Part shown: positions 12,695 to 21,049 of the stretch, in pieces
Numbering within the stretch: the stretch's first letter is position 1
How the letters are laid out: every line of letters starts with the position of its first letter
Assembly: GCF_022581195.2 (NCBI RefSeq)
Contig: NC_061461.1
Coordinates: 12,896,001-12,960,000 of the forward strand
DNA from: Helicoverpa zea
Lineage: Eukaryota > Arthropoda > Insecta > Lepidoptera > Noctuidae
Length of the DNA: 64,000 nt
Direction: 5' to 3'
Position numbers and translations under genes: made by a program
The notes under the pieces: generated by a model
Told to the model about the DNA's origin: nothing
The model's input: only the letters and a program-made list of their open reading frames with translations
Database searches by the model: none

Positions 12695-14765
12695 TCACGT
12701 CTTCCTCCTCTTGAGACGCCGAGACGGGCGCTGCGACAGCAGCAGTGGCGACGTTGGCAGCGGCGGCAGCGTTGGAGGCGGCGGCGGCCCCAGGAGCTGC
12801 GGTGGTGGCCACTGCGGAGGTGGTGGTGGTGGCGGCGACGGACGGCCGGCCCTTGCCCCTACTCTTGGTCTTGGCGGGTGGGGCACAGGACTTGCTCCCC
12901 GCCCGGTGTTCGGCCGGCTTGCCAGCAGCCGCGCATGCAGTGCAGTGCGGCGCGGCACTACAAGCCACGGCCTTGTGACCGGGCTGACCGCAGCGGAAGC
13001 AGAGGGCGCTGCGGTCGACCTCCGAGGTGCAACGGACACCCACATGATGCCCGACGTGGCATCGGAAGCACCTCAGCGGTCGGGGGTCAAGCAGCTTGAC
13101 CTGCGCCGACACCCAGCCAACCAGCAATCTTCGGCCGTCGACGATGCTCTTGGCCGCCGTCACGGGGCAGCTCACCGTGATGGTGCACGTGCCCCTGAAG
13201 TCGGGACGTATGGTGCCCGCCTTCACTTCGTCGGCAGAGCACCCACCCGTCCTAGCGACGGCGGCCACCACCTCCTCCGCAGTAACTGAGTCGTCCAGGC
13301 CCATGATGCGCAGATCCGCGCACTTGTGGGGCCTGGAGACTCGGGCATCGTCCGCACTTATGGACGCCCTGAGCCTCTCGGCTAGAGCGTCTGCGGCGGG
13401 CCCACTGGCCGCTCCTGGGACCTCCAGCATTCGGGCGCCCGTTGCGGTCACCCTGAGCCGGAGGCCGGAGGTGATACCTAGCTCCTGCAGGTTCACCGCC
13501 TCCTTTGCTTGGGCGAGCACGTCACGGTACGACACGCCCCTTTTGACCGCGTCCGGCTGTAGTGTGACTACTACAGCCGCGGTCTTGGGGGCGCGGAGCT
13601 GCGCCGCGGCGGCTCGCTGTCTGCGCCGCTGTTTTTGGGCCTTCTTTTTGGCCGCTTTGGCCGCCCTCCGTCTCTTTTTGTTTTCCCCCACCACCTGCCA
13701 CTCGGACTGAGTGGCAGGGGAGGTAGGGGCCGCAGATGGATTCGGCTTCGGAGGGCGTTTCGCCACTGGTGCCGACGACGGAACCGGTGCTGGTGTTGGC
13801 ACCGGGGTCCTCTGCGCCTGGACCGTTGTTGCGGCCTTGGGCTTTGGCTGTGCAGCCGCCTTCCTGGGCGGCCCGCTCGGCGCCGCCACAGGTGGCTTGT
13901 TCGGCGGTCCCCTTCTGGGCGGGGGTGCCGCTGCAGCCGCAGCCGCATAAGAGGCCCTTTGGGCCGCTGGGGGCTTCGGCGCCGCGAGGGGAGGCCGTAG
14001 GACCCTGCCCTCCAGGACGGAGAAGCGGGCCTGGAAGGCCGCCATCTCCTGCCGGACCAGGGCCAGTACCTGGCTCTCCACCGGGGAGGGCTGCGGCCGC
14101 TGCGAAGTGGTCCCGCTGCGTTCGGCCTCCTGCTCTCTTATCTTCCTCAGGTCCGCCCGTAGACTCCTGTTCTCCTCCAGGAGCGAGTTCAGGGCGGCCG
14201 TGAGGCGAGCCACTTCCTCTTGCAGCTTGGCCAGATCGCTCTTTGGAGCCTGGCCGAAGCTTGCTTCGGCTGCCGCAATTATTGTGGCCGAGGCCGAATC
14301 AATCGCCTTCCGCTTGCTGGTCCCGAGACGCTTTTGGGACACGCCCTTGAACGCGGCCGCCACCGTCTTGGCGAAATTGGCCCTCCGCTCCTGGTCAGAG
14401 CCGACGGCCGCCGAGTCCTCCTCGGAGGAGCTCTGTTGAGCTGCTCCTCCCTTGTCTTTGGGCGCCTCAGCGACCCTCCCCTTCTCCGGCCTCCGGTCGG
14501 CCTTTTTGGCCGGGGCCCCGCGGCCGCAGGAGGAAGACCCCAAGTCGTCCTTCTTCCTCTTTAGGAAGGCATCGACTCGGTGGTCCTTCTTACTTTGGGG
14601 GACCCTAAGGTCTCCCGCTGCTCCATCGCTGGACGCGGACTCGGAGTCCGAGTCCTCGTCCCACTCCCTTTCATCGTCTTTATTTTTATTTTTTTCGATT
14701 AAGGTTTCCATACGGTTCCCACGATTATGAGAGCAACTAAACGTCGACCCCGGCAGTGGCCTCAT
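12684..14765 (-). CDS. R1-clade LINE ORF1 (Gag-like nucleic-acid-binding protein)
   Basis: An intact frame of 693 codons from ATG 14765. A second ATG at 14711 (residue 19) is an equally good start, because the first 18 residues show no family feature. The N-terminal third is acidic, then lysine-rich and low in complexity. A coiled-coil-like stretch lies near residues 185-215, followed by a long A/P-rich linker. The C-terminal third has an RNA-binding fold region and three zinc knuckles (CX2CX4HX4C at about residues 569-582 and 591-604, and a third more divergent one). This is the usual ORF1 build in R1-clade elements: it packages element RNA. It ends TAG at 12686-12684, overlapping the open ORF2 frame. 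Confidence 0.9.
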   Translation of the reverse strand: MRPLPGSTFSCSHNRGNRMETLIEKNKNKDDEREWDEDSDSESASSDGAAGDLRVPQSKKDHRVDAFLKRKKDDLGSSSCGRGAPAKKADRRPEKGRVAEAPKDKGGAAQQSSSEEDSAAVGSDQERRANFAKTVAAAFKGVSQKRLGTSKRKAIDSASATIIAAAEASFGQAPKSDLAKLQEEVARLTAALNSLLEENRSLRADLRKIREQEAERSGTTSQRPQPSPVESQVLALVRQEMAAFQARFSVLEGRVLRPPLAAPKPPAAQRASYAAAAAAAPPPRRGPPNKPPVAAPSGPPRKAAAQPKPKAATTVQAQRTPVPTPAPVPSSAPVAKRPPKPNPSAAPTSPATQSEWQVVGENKKRRRAAKAAKKKAQKQRRRQRAAAAQLRAPKTAAVVVTLQPDAVKRGVSYRDVLAQAKEAVNLQELGITSGLRLRVTATGARMLEVPGAASGPAADALAERLRASISADDARVSRPHKCADLRIMGLDDSVTAEEVVAAVARTGGCSADEVKAGTIRPDFRGTCTITVSCPVTAAKSIVDGRRLLVGWVSAQVKLLDPRPLRCFRCHVGHHVGVRCTSEVDRSALCFRCGQPGHKAVACSAAPHCTACAAAGKPAEHRAGSKSCAPPAKTKSRGKGRPSVAATTTTSAVATTAAPGAAAASNAAAAANVATAAVAAPVSASQEEEDVMEC

Positions 14766-15253
14766 ACCGGGGCAAGCCTACATACTGTTGGGGGCGGCTG
14801 GCCCCAACAGGGGGGAGCGCTAACGACCGTGTCCCCCACGGCCATTCATCCCCTCGCCGCGCTCCCGAAACTTGGGATTGGGTGGTTTTTTATCTAAGAG
14901 GTGTCCTTCCTCTGGGCCGGGCGATTAAGCCAAGCCCTCGGCGGCGGCATTAGACATGCCTCCGTCTGCTGTCCAGCCAACCCGGCTCAGCAAACCCGCC
15001 AAAAGGTTTGCTCTTCGTTGTACGAAGAGCAAACTAGCACCGCTTTAGTGCGCCTGCACCTCCGCGGGTATGGCCGCATCCTTGCCATGTCCACAAGCGT
15101 CGACTGGTCAGGAGCGGCCCCTCCCTGGGTCCCTCTTTGTCTGGCCTCTCCCCTGAACCTTTCCGGCATGAGTATCTCTACCGGCAGAGCTTCAGGATCA
15201 TTGAGGCACGCAAGCCCCACCACGACGACAACGTGGGGACCCCCTCGGTGGGG
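14766..15253 (-). other. 5' UTR of the nested R1-clade LINE
   Basis: About 490 bp between the 5' junction and the ORF1 ATG. Contains two perfect inverted repeats able to form RNA hairpins: 15006-15034 (12-bp stem, 5-base loop) and 14785-14810 (9-bp stem). LINE promoters are internal and should lie here, but no consensus element was recognised. Confidence 0.75.
15006..15034. other. Perfect 12-bp hairpin in the LINE 5' UTR
   Basis: GTTTGCTCTTCG and its exact reverse complement flank a 5-base loop. It stands 220-250 bases from the 5' end of the element. Confidence 0.7.
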
Positions 15254-15266
15254 TGAATACGGCCCC
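15254..15266. repeat. Target-site duplication of the nested LINE, right copy
   Basis: Same 13 bases as 9174-9186. Gag resumes in the same reading phase directly after it. Confidence 0.95.
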
Positions 15267-15467
15267 TATTACGAACATTATACGGAGTCTTATTTCAATG
15301 AACCGGAGTTTTACGATTACTACCATACTCACGCTGATAATGGTTATTACGATCAATCCTATTATAATGACATGTCACCGACAGACATCGAGCCTTCCGA
15401 AAATTCTAACCCGCTTGTCCACGAGGAGGATTTTTGCAAGGACCCGAAGTCCGACAAGCCAAAATAG
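15267..15467 (+). CDS. gag: Errantivirus Gag, C-terminal 66 codons
   Basis: Resumes the gag frame after the nested LINE and ends TAG at 15465-15467. The segment is rich in tyrosine and acidic residues (for example EHYTESYF and YYDQSYY), followed by a charged lysine-containing end. The pol frame overlaps its last 11 codons in the -1 phase. A run of five T at 15431-15435 is the likely slippage point, though it is not a textbook heptamer. Confidence 0.85.
   Translation, partial: YYEHYTESYFNEPEFYDYYHTHADNGYYDQSYYNDMSPTDIEPSENSNPLVHEEDFCKDPKSDKPK
15431..15437 (+). promoter_or_regulatory. Probable -1 frameshift site between gag and pol
   Basis: The T5 run sits in the gag-pol overlap, and the pol frame is -1 relative to gag. 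In the gag phase the bases read T-TTT-TGC, only a partial match to the X-XXY-YYZ rule, so the exact site is inferred. Confidence 0.5.
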
Positions 15468-18400
15468 AAATTAATATTCAAACTCAAAGAAAACTTCCTT
15501 ATATTCTAATTGCTGATCCGCCCTTAAAATTACTCATTGACACAGGTGCTAACCAGTCATTCATCAGCCCGGAAGCTGTACAGAAATATTACTCTCATAT
15601 AGCGTTAGATTATGAGCCATTTGAGGTCGTGAACTTTCACGCTACAAGTAGGTCAAACAACACGATCACATTACCATGCTTTCCGGAATTTAACGAATCG
15701 GATAATATAAAGCTATTTGTATATAGGTTTCATAATTACTTTGATGGGTTGATAGGATCGGATTTGTTGAGTAAATGGGAATCAAACATAGATTTTAAAA
15801 ATATGCGTTTTAATACCAGACACGCCACTAATATGATTCGGGTATACGATTCGCGTAACGTTAATCTTTACGAAGACATTATACCAGCTCGTTCTTCCAA
15901 ATTAATTAAACTGCCTATTAACACCCGAGACGGACATGTGCTTATCCCGGAACAAGTTATATCCAATTGCGTCATAGGCGAGTGTCTCACTTCAGTTAGT
16001 AACAGCCGAGGTATTTTAGAAGTAACAAACCCTAGCCAGCATGACGTCATATTCTCCGTCGATCGTCATGTTACCGCTGAAATGTATAATATTGAGTACA
16101 CGCGCACCAAACAGTTGTCGTCGCGTGCTGAAGAGGTAATATCTAAATTACGTACTAGCCATTTAAATCCGGAGGAACGCGCTAATCTAGAGAATTTATG
16201 TGCACAGTACGCAGACGTCTTCTACATAGAGGGCGAAGCACTAACGTTCACTAACCAAATTAAACATACAATTAACACCACGGACGAAATCCCTGTTTAT
16301 ACAAAAAGTTATAGATATCCTTACGTACACCGAGAGGAAGTTAGTCGGCAAATTCAGAAAATGCTAGAGCAGGGTATTATTAGGCCGTCACAATCTGCTT
16401 GGAGTTCACCCATTTGGGTTGTACCCAAGAAGCTAGATGCATCGGGTAAAACTAAATGGCGCCTTGTCGTAGACTTCAGGAAACTGAACGAGAAAACCAT
16501 AGACGACAAGTACCCGATACCGAACATTGCTGACATATTGGATAAGCTTGGTAATTGCCAATACTTCTCTACCCTGGATTTAGCCAGCGGGTTTTACCAG
16601 GTGGAGATGGATCCCAAGGACATACCTAAAACAGCGTTTAACGTGGAGCACGGGCACTTCGAATTTCTAAGAATGCCCATGGGTCTCAAGAACTCACCCT
16701 CTACGTTCCAACGGGTCATGGATAACGTACTTAGAGGCCTCCAAAACGTCATATGCCTGGTATACCTTGATGACGTAATCATATTTAGCACATCCCTCCA
16801 GGAACATATGGTGAACCTTGAAAAGGTTTTTAAAAGATTGCGGGAATCTAATTTTAAAATTCAGTTAGATAAATCGGAATTTCTAAAATTAGAAACTGCC
16901 TACCTAGGTCATGTCATAAGTCGGGAAGGTATAAAACCTAACCCGGATAAGATAACCGCTATTCAGAATTATCCATTACCGAAAACGCCCACAGAAATAA
17001 AACGTTTTCTCGGATTAGTTGGGTATTATCGTAAGTTCATTCCCGATTTTGCTCGTTTAACAAAACCCCTCACTCAGTGCCTAAAGAAAGGATCAAGGAT
17101 TACTTTAAATACAGAATATCGTAACTGCTTCGAAAAGTGCAAAACCCTCTTGACCAACGACCCTATACTACAATACCCCGATTTTTCTAAGGAATTTATC
17201 CTTACCACAGATGCCTCTAATTTGGCCATTGGTGCCGTGCTGTCACAAGGTCCGATAGGCAGCGATAAGCCTATTGCTTATGCTTCACGTACCCTCAATA
17301 CTAGCGAGATCAATTACAGTACTATTGAGAAGGAGTTACTTGCAATCGTATGGGCAACTAAGTACTTCAGGCCATATTTATTTGGACGTAAATTCAAGAT
17401 CATTACCGACCACAAACCGCTTCAGTGGGTAATGAATCTTAAAGAACCCAACTCACGTTTAACACGCTGGCGTCTGAAGTTAAGCGAATACAACTTCTCG
17501 GTCATATACAAACAAGGCAAGTCAAATACCAATGCTGACGCCTTGTCAAGAATAGAACTATGCAATGAGGAAACTAGTTCCGTAATTGTCAACCCTTCTA
17601 TTAATCAACCAACACTAGATAATTCAGCAACTCTCACAGCTCATACCGACGCGGAAAAACCAATACTAGAAGTACCAATAACAGATGACCCCCTAAATAA
17701 ATTCAATAGGCAAATCCACTTTACAGTCGTGGATAACTTTAAGGGTAGAACCATTGTCACCAAACCGTTTGAAACTCACACTCGTACAGCGATACAGTTG
17801 AGCAAATCGAATCTAGAACTAGATGTAGTGAACGCGATTAAGGAATACGTAAACCCCAAAGTAAAGACGGGTATTCTGATTAATCCACCTCTGGAAATGT
17901 ACTCAATCATACCTATTATACAGAACCACTTCAAAAGTTCCTCTATGAACCTAGTACTTACTAAGGTAGAACTTGAAAATGTCAAAGAGTATTTACGCCA
18001 ACAGGAAATAATTCAGAAGTACCACGAGGGTAAAACTAACCACCGCGGTATTACTGAATGTTACCTCGCACTATCACGCCGTTACTTCTGGCCCAAGATG
18101 AAGGAACAAATAGCAAAGTACATCAACGAGTGTCGTATTTGTGGTCAGAGTAAATACGACCGTAATCCTATAAGACAACATTTCCACTTAGTACCACCCC
18201 CAGCGAAACCCTTTGAAGTGATTCATCTCGATCTGTTCACTGCAGAAACTGAAAAATTCTTAACGATCATAGACTCTTTCTCTAAGTATGCTCAAGCATA
18301 CCACTTAAGAGACGGAACCGCAGTGAGTGTCATTCAGGCTTTGTTAACTTTTTGTACTCATCACGGAGACCCGTTAACTATAGTTACTGATCGTGGCACA

Positions 18401-19066
18401 GAGTTTACTAATCAGCTGTTCGCGGAATTCACCAGATTACACAAGATACAACACCATAAGATTTTACCTCACACACCTAATGAGAACGGGATGGTAGAGC
18501 GACTTCACTCAACCCTATTAGAACATCTGAGAATACTCAAATTACAACATAATAACGAGTCAGCGATCAACCTAATGCCCTATGCTATATTAGCTTACAA
18601 TAGCAGTATACATAGTTTTACTAAGTGTCGCCCATTAGAAGTCATAAGTGGACACTTTGACCCTCGCGATCCTTTAAACATGGAAGTAACGGAACACCTA
18701 ATGCAACAGTATATGCAAAATCATCGGTCTAAGATGTGTAAAGTCTACGAACTAATAAATGAAAGCTCCTTAAACCATAGGGCCGATATCATAGAAAATC
18801 GTAATAAGAGTCGCGAACCGGAAGAATCGTACAACCCTGAGCAGCAGATATTCATCAAAAATCCCTTAGCCAGTCGCAACAAATTAGCTCCACGATTCAC
18901 TCACGATACTGTATTAGCAGATTTGCCGATACATATTTACACTAAGAAAAAACGCGGTCCCGTTGCCAAATCCCGTTTGAAACGGGTACCTAACAATACA
19001 CGCTTGTTGCAGGATGATCCTGACGATCCTACTGCAAGCAGTAGCTGCTCAAGAAATAACACTTGA
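15434..19066 (+). CDS. pol: Errantivirus Pol: protease, reverse transcriptase, RNase H, integrase
   Basis: An uninterrupted frame of about 1210 codons without a usable ATG at its left edge (TTG), consistent with Gag-Pol frameshifting. Domains in order: aspartic protease (DTGA at about 36-39), RT with YLDD at about 444-447, RNase H starting with TTDAS near 592, integrase zinc finger (HHCC, about 860-900), and the integrase catalytic triad with the last D at about 986 and E at about 1022, a D-35-E spacing. All catalytic motifs are present and no stop or shift is seen. It copies RNA to DNA in particles and integrates it. The 3' end overlaps env by 53 bases. Confidence 0.95.
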   Translation: MQGPEVRQAKIEINIQTQRKLPYILIADPPLKLLIDTGANQSFISPEAVQKYYSHIALDYEPFEVVNFHATSRSNNTITLPCFPEFNESDNIKLFVYRFHNYFDGLIGSDLLSKWESNIDFKNMRFNTRHATNMIRVYDSRNVNLYEDIIPARSSKLIKLPINTRDGHVLIPEQVISNCVIGECLTSVSNSRGILEVTNPSQHDVIFSVDRHVTAEMYNIEYTRTKQLSSRAEEVISKLRTSHLNPEERANLENLCAQYADVFYIEGEALTFTNQIKHTINTTDEIPVYTKSYRYPYVHREEVSRQIQKMLEQGIIRPSQSAWSSPIWVVPKKLDASGKTKWRLVVDFRKLNEKTIDDKYPIPNIADILDKLGNCQYFSTLDLASGFYQVEMDPKDIPKTAFNVEHGHFEFLRMPMGLKNSPSTFQRVMDNVLRGLQNVICLVYLDDVIIFSTSLQEHMVNLEKVFKRLRESNFKIQLDKSEFLKLETAYLGHVISREGIKPNPDKITAIQNYPLPKTPTEIKRFLGLVGYYRKFIPDFARLTKPLTQCLKKGSRITLNTEYRNCFEKCKTLLTNDPILQYPDFSKEFILTTDASNLAIGAVLSQGPIGSDKPIAYASRTLNTSEINYSTIEKELLAIVWATKYFRPYLFGRKFKIITDHKPLQWVMNLKEPNSRLTRWRLKLSEYNFSVIYKQGKSNTNADALSRIELCNEETSSVIVNPSINQPTLDNSATLTAHTDAEKPILEVPITDDPLNKFNRQIHFTVVDNFKGRTIVTKPFETHTRTAIQLSKSNLELDVVNAIKEYVNPKVKTGILINPPLEMYSIIPIIQNHFKSSSMNLVLTKVELENVKEYLRQQEIIQKYHEGKTNHRGITECYLALSRRYFWPKMKEQIAKYINECRICGQSKYDRNPIRQHFHLVPPPAKPFEVIHLDLFTAETEKFLTIIDSFSKYAQAYHLRDGTAVSVIQALLTFCTHHGDPLTIVTDRGTEFTNQLFAEFTRLHKIQHHKILPHTPNENGMVERLHSTLLEHLRILKLQHNNESAINLMPYAILAYNSSIHSFTKCRPLEVISGHFDPRDPLNMEVTEHLMQQYMQNHRSKMCKVYELINESSLNHRADIIENRNKSREPEESYNPEQQIFIKNPLASRNKLAPRFTHDTVLADLPIHIYTKKKRGPVAKSRLKRVPNNTRLLQDDPDDPTASSSCSRNNT

Positions 19067-20732
19067 GAGCCTCGAAGATGGGTCTGGACTCCTCCCCTTT
19101 AAATTAGGGTCCACTAAAATAATTTCCCAATACCACTCATTCCTACAGTTCATCGATATCGATGACATCAGATTGAAAGTTTCAGTTGTGAAAACCCAGC
19201 TAAATAATATACAGCCTCAATTACACAATAAAACACGTTCTTTATACGAGCCCCATCTTAACTACCTTAGCAAAAGGTTAGATAAAATATCAGACCAATT
19301 AAAGACGTTTATTTCAACTCGTGTTAAAAGAGGAATAATAGACGGGCTAGGCTCTATAATAAAGAGTATCTCAGGTAACTTAGACTACACAGAAGCTATA
19401 CGTTATAATAATGCCATTAAAGTCCTTCAGGATAACGCACAAGAATTAGCTTTGCAATATAATCATCATATAAGCTTAAGCAAGGATTGGATGTCGCACC
19501 ATTCAAAAGTATTAGACAGTCTAGTTGAAAATCAGCATAAGGTTGTTGAAGTAGTTAACGGACTGATGAATACAACAACCGTAGCCAATATGGATTTAGT
19601 GGAGTTTGCCCATCTGGCTCAACTACTATTAATTCTCGGAGATAACATCGAGGAATTGTCCGACGAAATCCTAAGAATAGAAAACCTTCTAGCTTTCATT
19701 CATGCAAGAAGCAACCATCATTCCATGCTCAACTTTAATGCACTAAAAAGCATGATAGATAAAGTACGCAATATATATGACAAGGAAGAAATATTAGAAC
19801 TAAGTGTCAGAGACTACTTTGACTTAATTAAGCTAGGCTCTTATTACAGTAACAATAGGATAGTTATAGTATTTAAGGTACCGATTGCCTTACCCAGAAC
19901 TTATGAGTTATATAAGTTGTCCATTGTTCCCAATAAAAATCACGAGATCCTTATTCCACCCTCTCCTTATATAGCGATACACGAGGCAGATTTCATGTAC
20001 ATGGAGACAGAATGTCCGAAGGTAACCACTTGGTATATCTGCGAGAAGAAAGCCAACTACATCCATCGAGACCAGGCGGACTGTATTCAACAACTGATCA
20101 CGGCTCAGAAGATAGAGCCTACATGCAACCTCATACCTGCTACACTCACCAAAGAAGCGTTCGAGCGACTAGATGATAGACACTATATTATTTCACTACC
20201 CAGAGTCACGAGAGTGCAGACGTCGTGCGAAAGAAACGTTTACGAAACGCTACAAGGTAGCTACCTAGCAGTACTGCCAGTCCATTGCTTCCTAAAGACA
20301 TCGGAATTCACCATCATCAACAACAACGATATTACAAATGGACAAGTCACGAAGATCATAGACCTGCCCCAGCAAAATCTGAAACAAATCTCGTCTCTGC
20401 AACCAGTTCTGACTCTAAATTCAATAAACCTAGAGAATCTACACACTAGCAACGCTAAGATAACGATGCAGCCTCCAATCGATTTAAAGACGTCATCAGA
20501 TTCAGCCTTATATCACACAACGATACCGCTGTACGCCATCCTACTCAGTGCAACTGTACTTATTAGCTATGCACTAGTACGAAGATATTTATTAAAGCGC
20601 AAATCTACAGAGCCACCGAACAAGAAAATGAACCCAACAGAACACCAAGATAGCAATGCTGAAACTGCAAATGTACCCGACACAGATGCAAATCATTATT
20701 CATCATTATTTTCGACCAAAGTCTTCAAATAA
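19014..20732 (+). CDS. env: Errantivirus envelope glycoprotein (Env)
   Basis: An intact frame of 572 codons from ATG 19014, inside the pol end, ending 21 bases before the 3' LTR. A short hydrophobic N-terminal stretch (residues 2-12) looks like a signal peptide. A furin-type RVKR site lies at 103-106, followed by a glycine- and isoleucine-rich segment that resembles the fusion peptide of insect F-like envelope proteins. A single transmembrane segment lies at about 502-522, with a basic stop-transfer stretch and a tail of about 45 residues. In this family env is made from a spliced mRNA. No break is visible. Confidence 0.9.
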   Translation: MILTILLQAVAAQEITLESLEDGSGLLPFKLGSTKIISQYHSFLQFIDIDDIRLKVSVVKTQLNNIQPQLHNKTRSLYEPHLNYLSKRLDKISDQLKTFISTRVKRGIIDGLGSIIKSISGNLDYTEAIRYNNAIKVLQDNAQELALQYNHHISLSKDWMSHHSKVLDSLVENQHKVVEVVNGLMNTTTVANMDLVEFAHLAQLLLILGDNIEELSDEILRIENLLAFIHARSNHHSMLNFNALKSMIDKVRNIYDKEEILELSVRDYFDLIKLGSYYSNNRIVIVFKVPIALPRTYELYKLSIVPNKNHEILIPPSPYIAIHEADFMYMETECPKVTTWYICEKKANYIHRDQADCIQQLITAQKIEPTCNLIPATLTKEAFERLDDRHYIISLPRVTRVQTSCERNVYETLQGSYLAVLPVHCFLKTSEFTIINNNDITNGQVTKIIDLPQQNLKQISSLQPVLTLNSINLENLHTSNAKITMQPPIDLKTSSDSALYHTTIPLYAILLSATVLISYALVRRYLLKRKSTEPPNKKMNPTEHQDSNAETANVPDTDANHYSSLFSTKVFK

Positions 20733-20744
20733 CTGATAAACTAC

Positions 20745-20753
20745 GGCGGGAGG
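20745..20753 (+). other. Polypurine-type tract before the 3' LTR
   Basis: GGCGGGAGG abuts the 3' LTR and is the likely plus-strand primer. One C interrupts the purines. Confidence 0.65.
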
Positions 20754-21045
20754 TGTTATACCATGGTACAGTTAGGCAATTGCTGACCATGCATTTACTC
20801 CAATTGCCCCAAATTACAATTGCATCAGCCAACAAACACGAGGCGTGGACACGAGCTGCTGACACCGCGCAACGTGCCAACGATCACGCCATCGCAACAG
20901 CCCCGGTGGACCACACTTCGGATCGATCGTCGAACGTAGTCGATACCTTTAGATTAATCATTTAATTGTAATAATTGTCTTTTAATAAATTAGTGTTAAA
21001 TCATTTTGGTTTTTTTTGAATCCTCCGTCTGCAGCTTTCGTAATT
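20754..21045 (+). repeat. 3' LTR of the errantivirus
   Basis: 292 bp, identical to the 5' LTR by direct comparison. Candidate polyadenylation signal AATAAA at 20984-20989. Confidence 0.95.
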
Positions 21046-21049
21046 ACTT
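21046..21049. repeat. Target-site duplication ACTT, right copy
   Basis: Matches 7460-7463. Confidence 0.8.

Larger units (their letters stand above)
9187..15253 (-). mobile_element. R1-clade non-LTR retrotransposon inserted in the errantivirus gag
   Basis: A 6.07-kb minus-strand element bounded by 13-14 bp target duplications. Reading on the minus strand it has a 5' UTR of about 490 bp, ORF1 with zinc knuckles, ORF2 with an AP-type endonuclease, RT and a C-terminal zinc knuckle, a 3' UTR of about 300 bp and 20 A residues. It is strongly GC-rich compared with the host DNA. The ORF order and C-terminal motif fit the R1 clade (R1, TRAS, SART relatives). Many members of that clade are target-specific, whereas this copy sits in a retroviral gene. 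It appears full length, but ORF2 carries one nonsense codon. Confidence 0.92.
7464..21045 (+). mobile_element. Errantivirus (gypsy-type endogenous retrovirus with env), carrying a nested LINE
   Basis: Two identical 292-bp LTRs bound a provirus with a primer-binding site, gag, pol, env and a purine tract, flanked by ACTT duplications. Without the nested LINE the provirus would be about 7.5 kb, normal for this family. The layout (gag, pol by -1 frameshift, env overlapping the pol end) and the tRNA-Ser-type primer site place it with the 17.6/297/ZAM/TED-like errantiviruses. Identical LTRs mean a recent insertion. Pol and env are open throughout. Gag is broken only by the LINE insertion. Confidence 0.95.

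Noticed and set aside
9300..14730. Many long open frames on the plus strand and in other minus-strand phases
   Set aside because: They overlap the LINE ORF1 and ORF2 and arise from the high GC content. None shows family motifs, while the accepted frames do.
14901..15253. Plus-strand open frame entering the gag C-terminal part from the LINE
   Set aside because: Its left part is antisense LINE 5' UTR. Only the portion after the target duplication is real gag.
15200..15253. HDV-like ribozyme at the LINE 5' end
   Set aside because: The nested double-pseudoknot pattern could not be laid out by eye, so only plain hairpins are reported.
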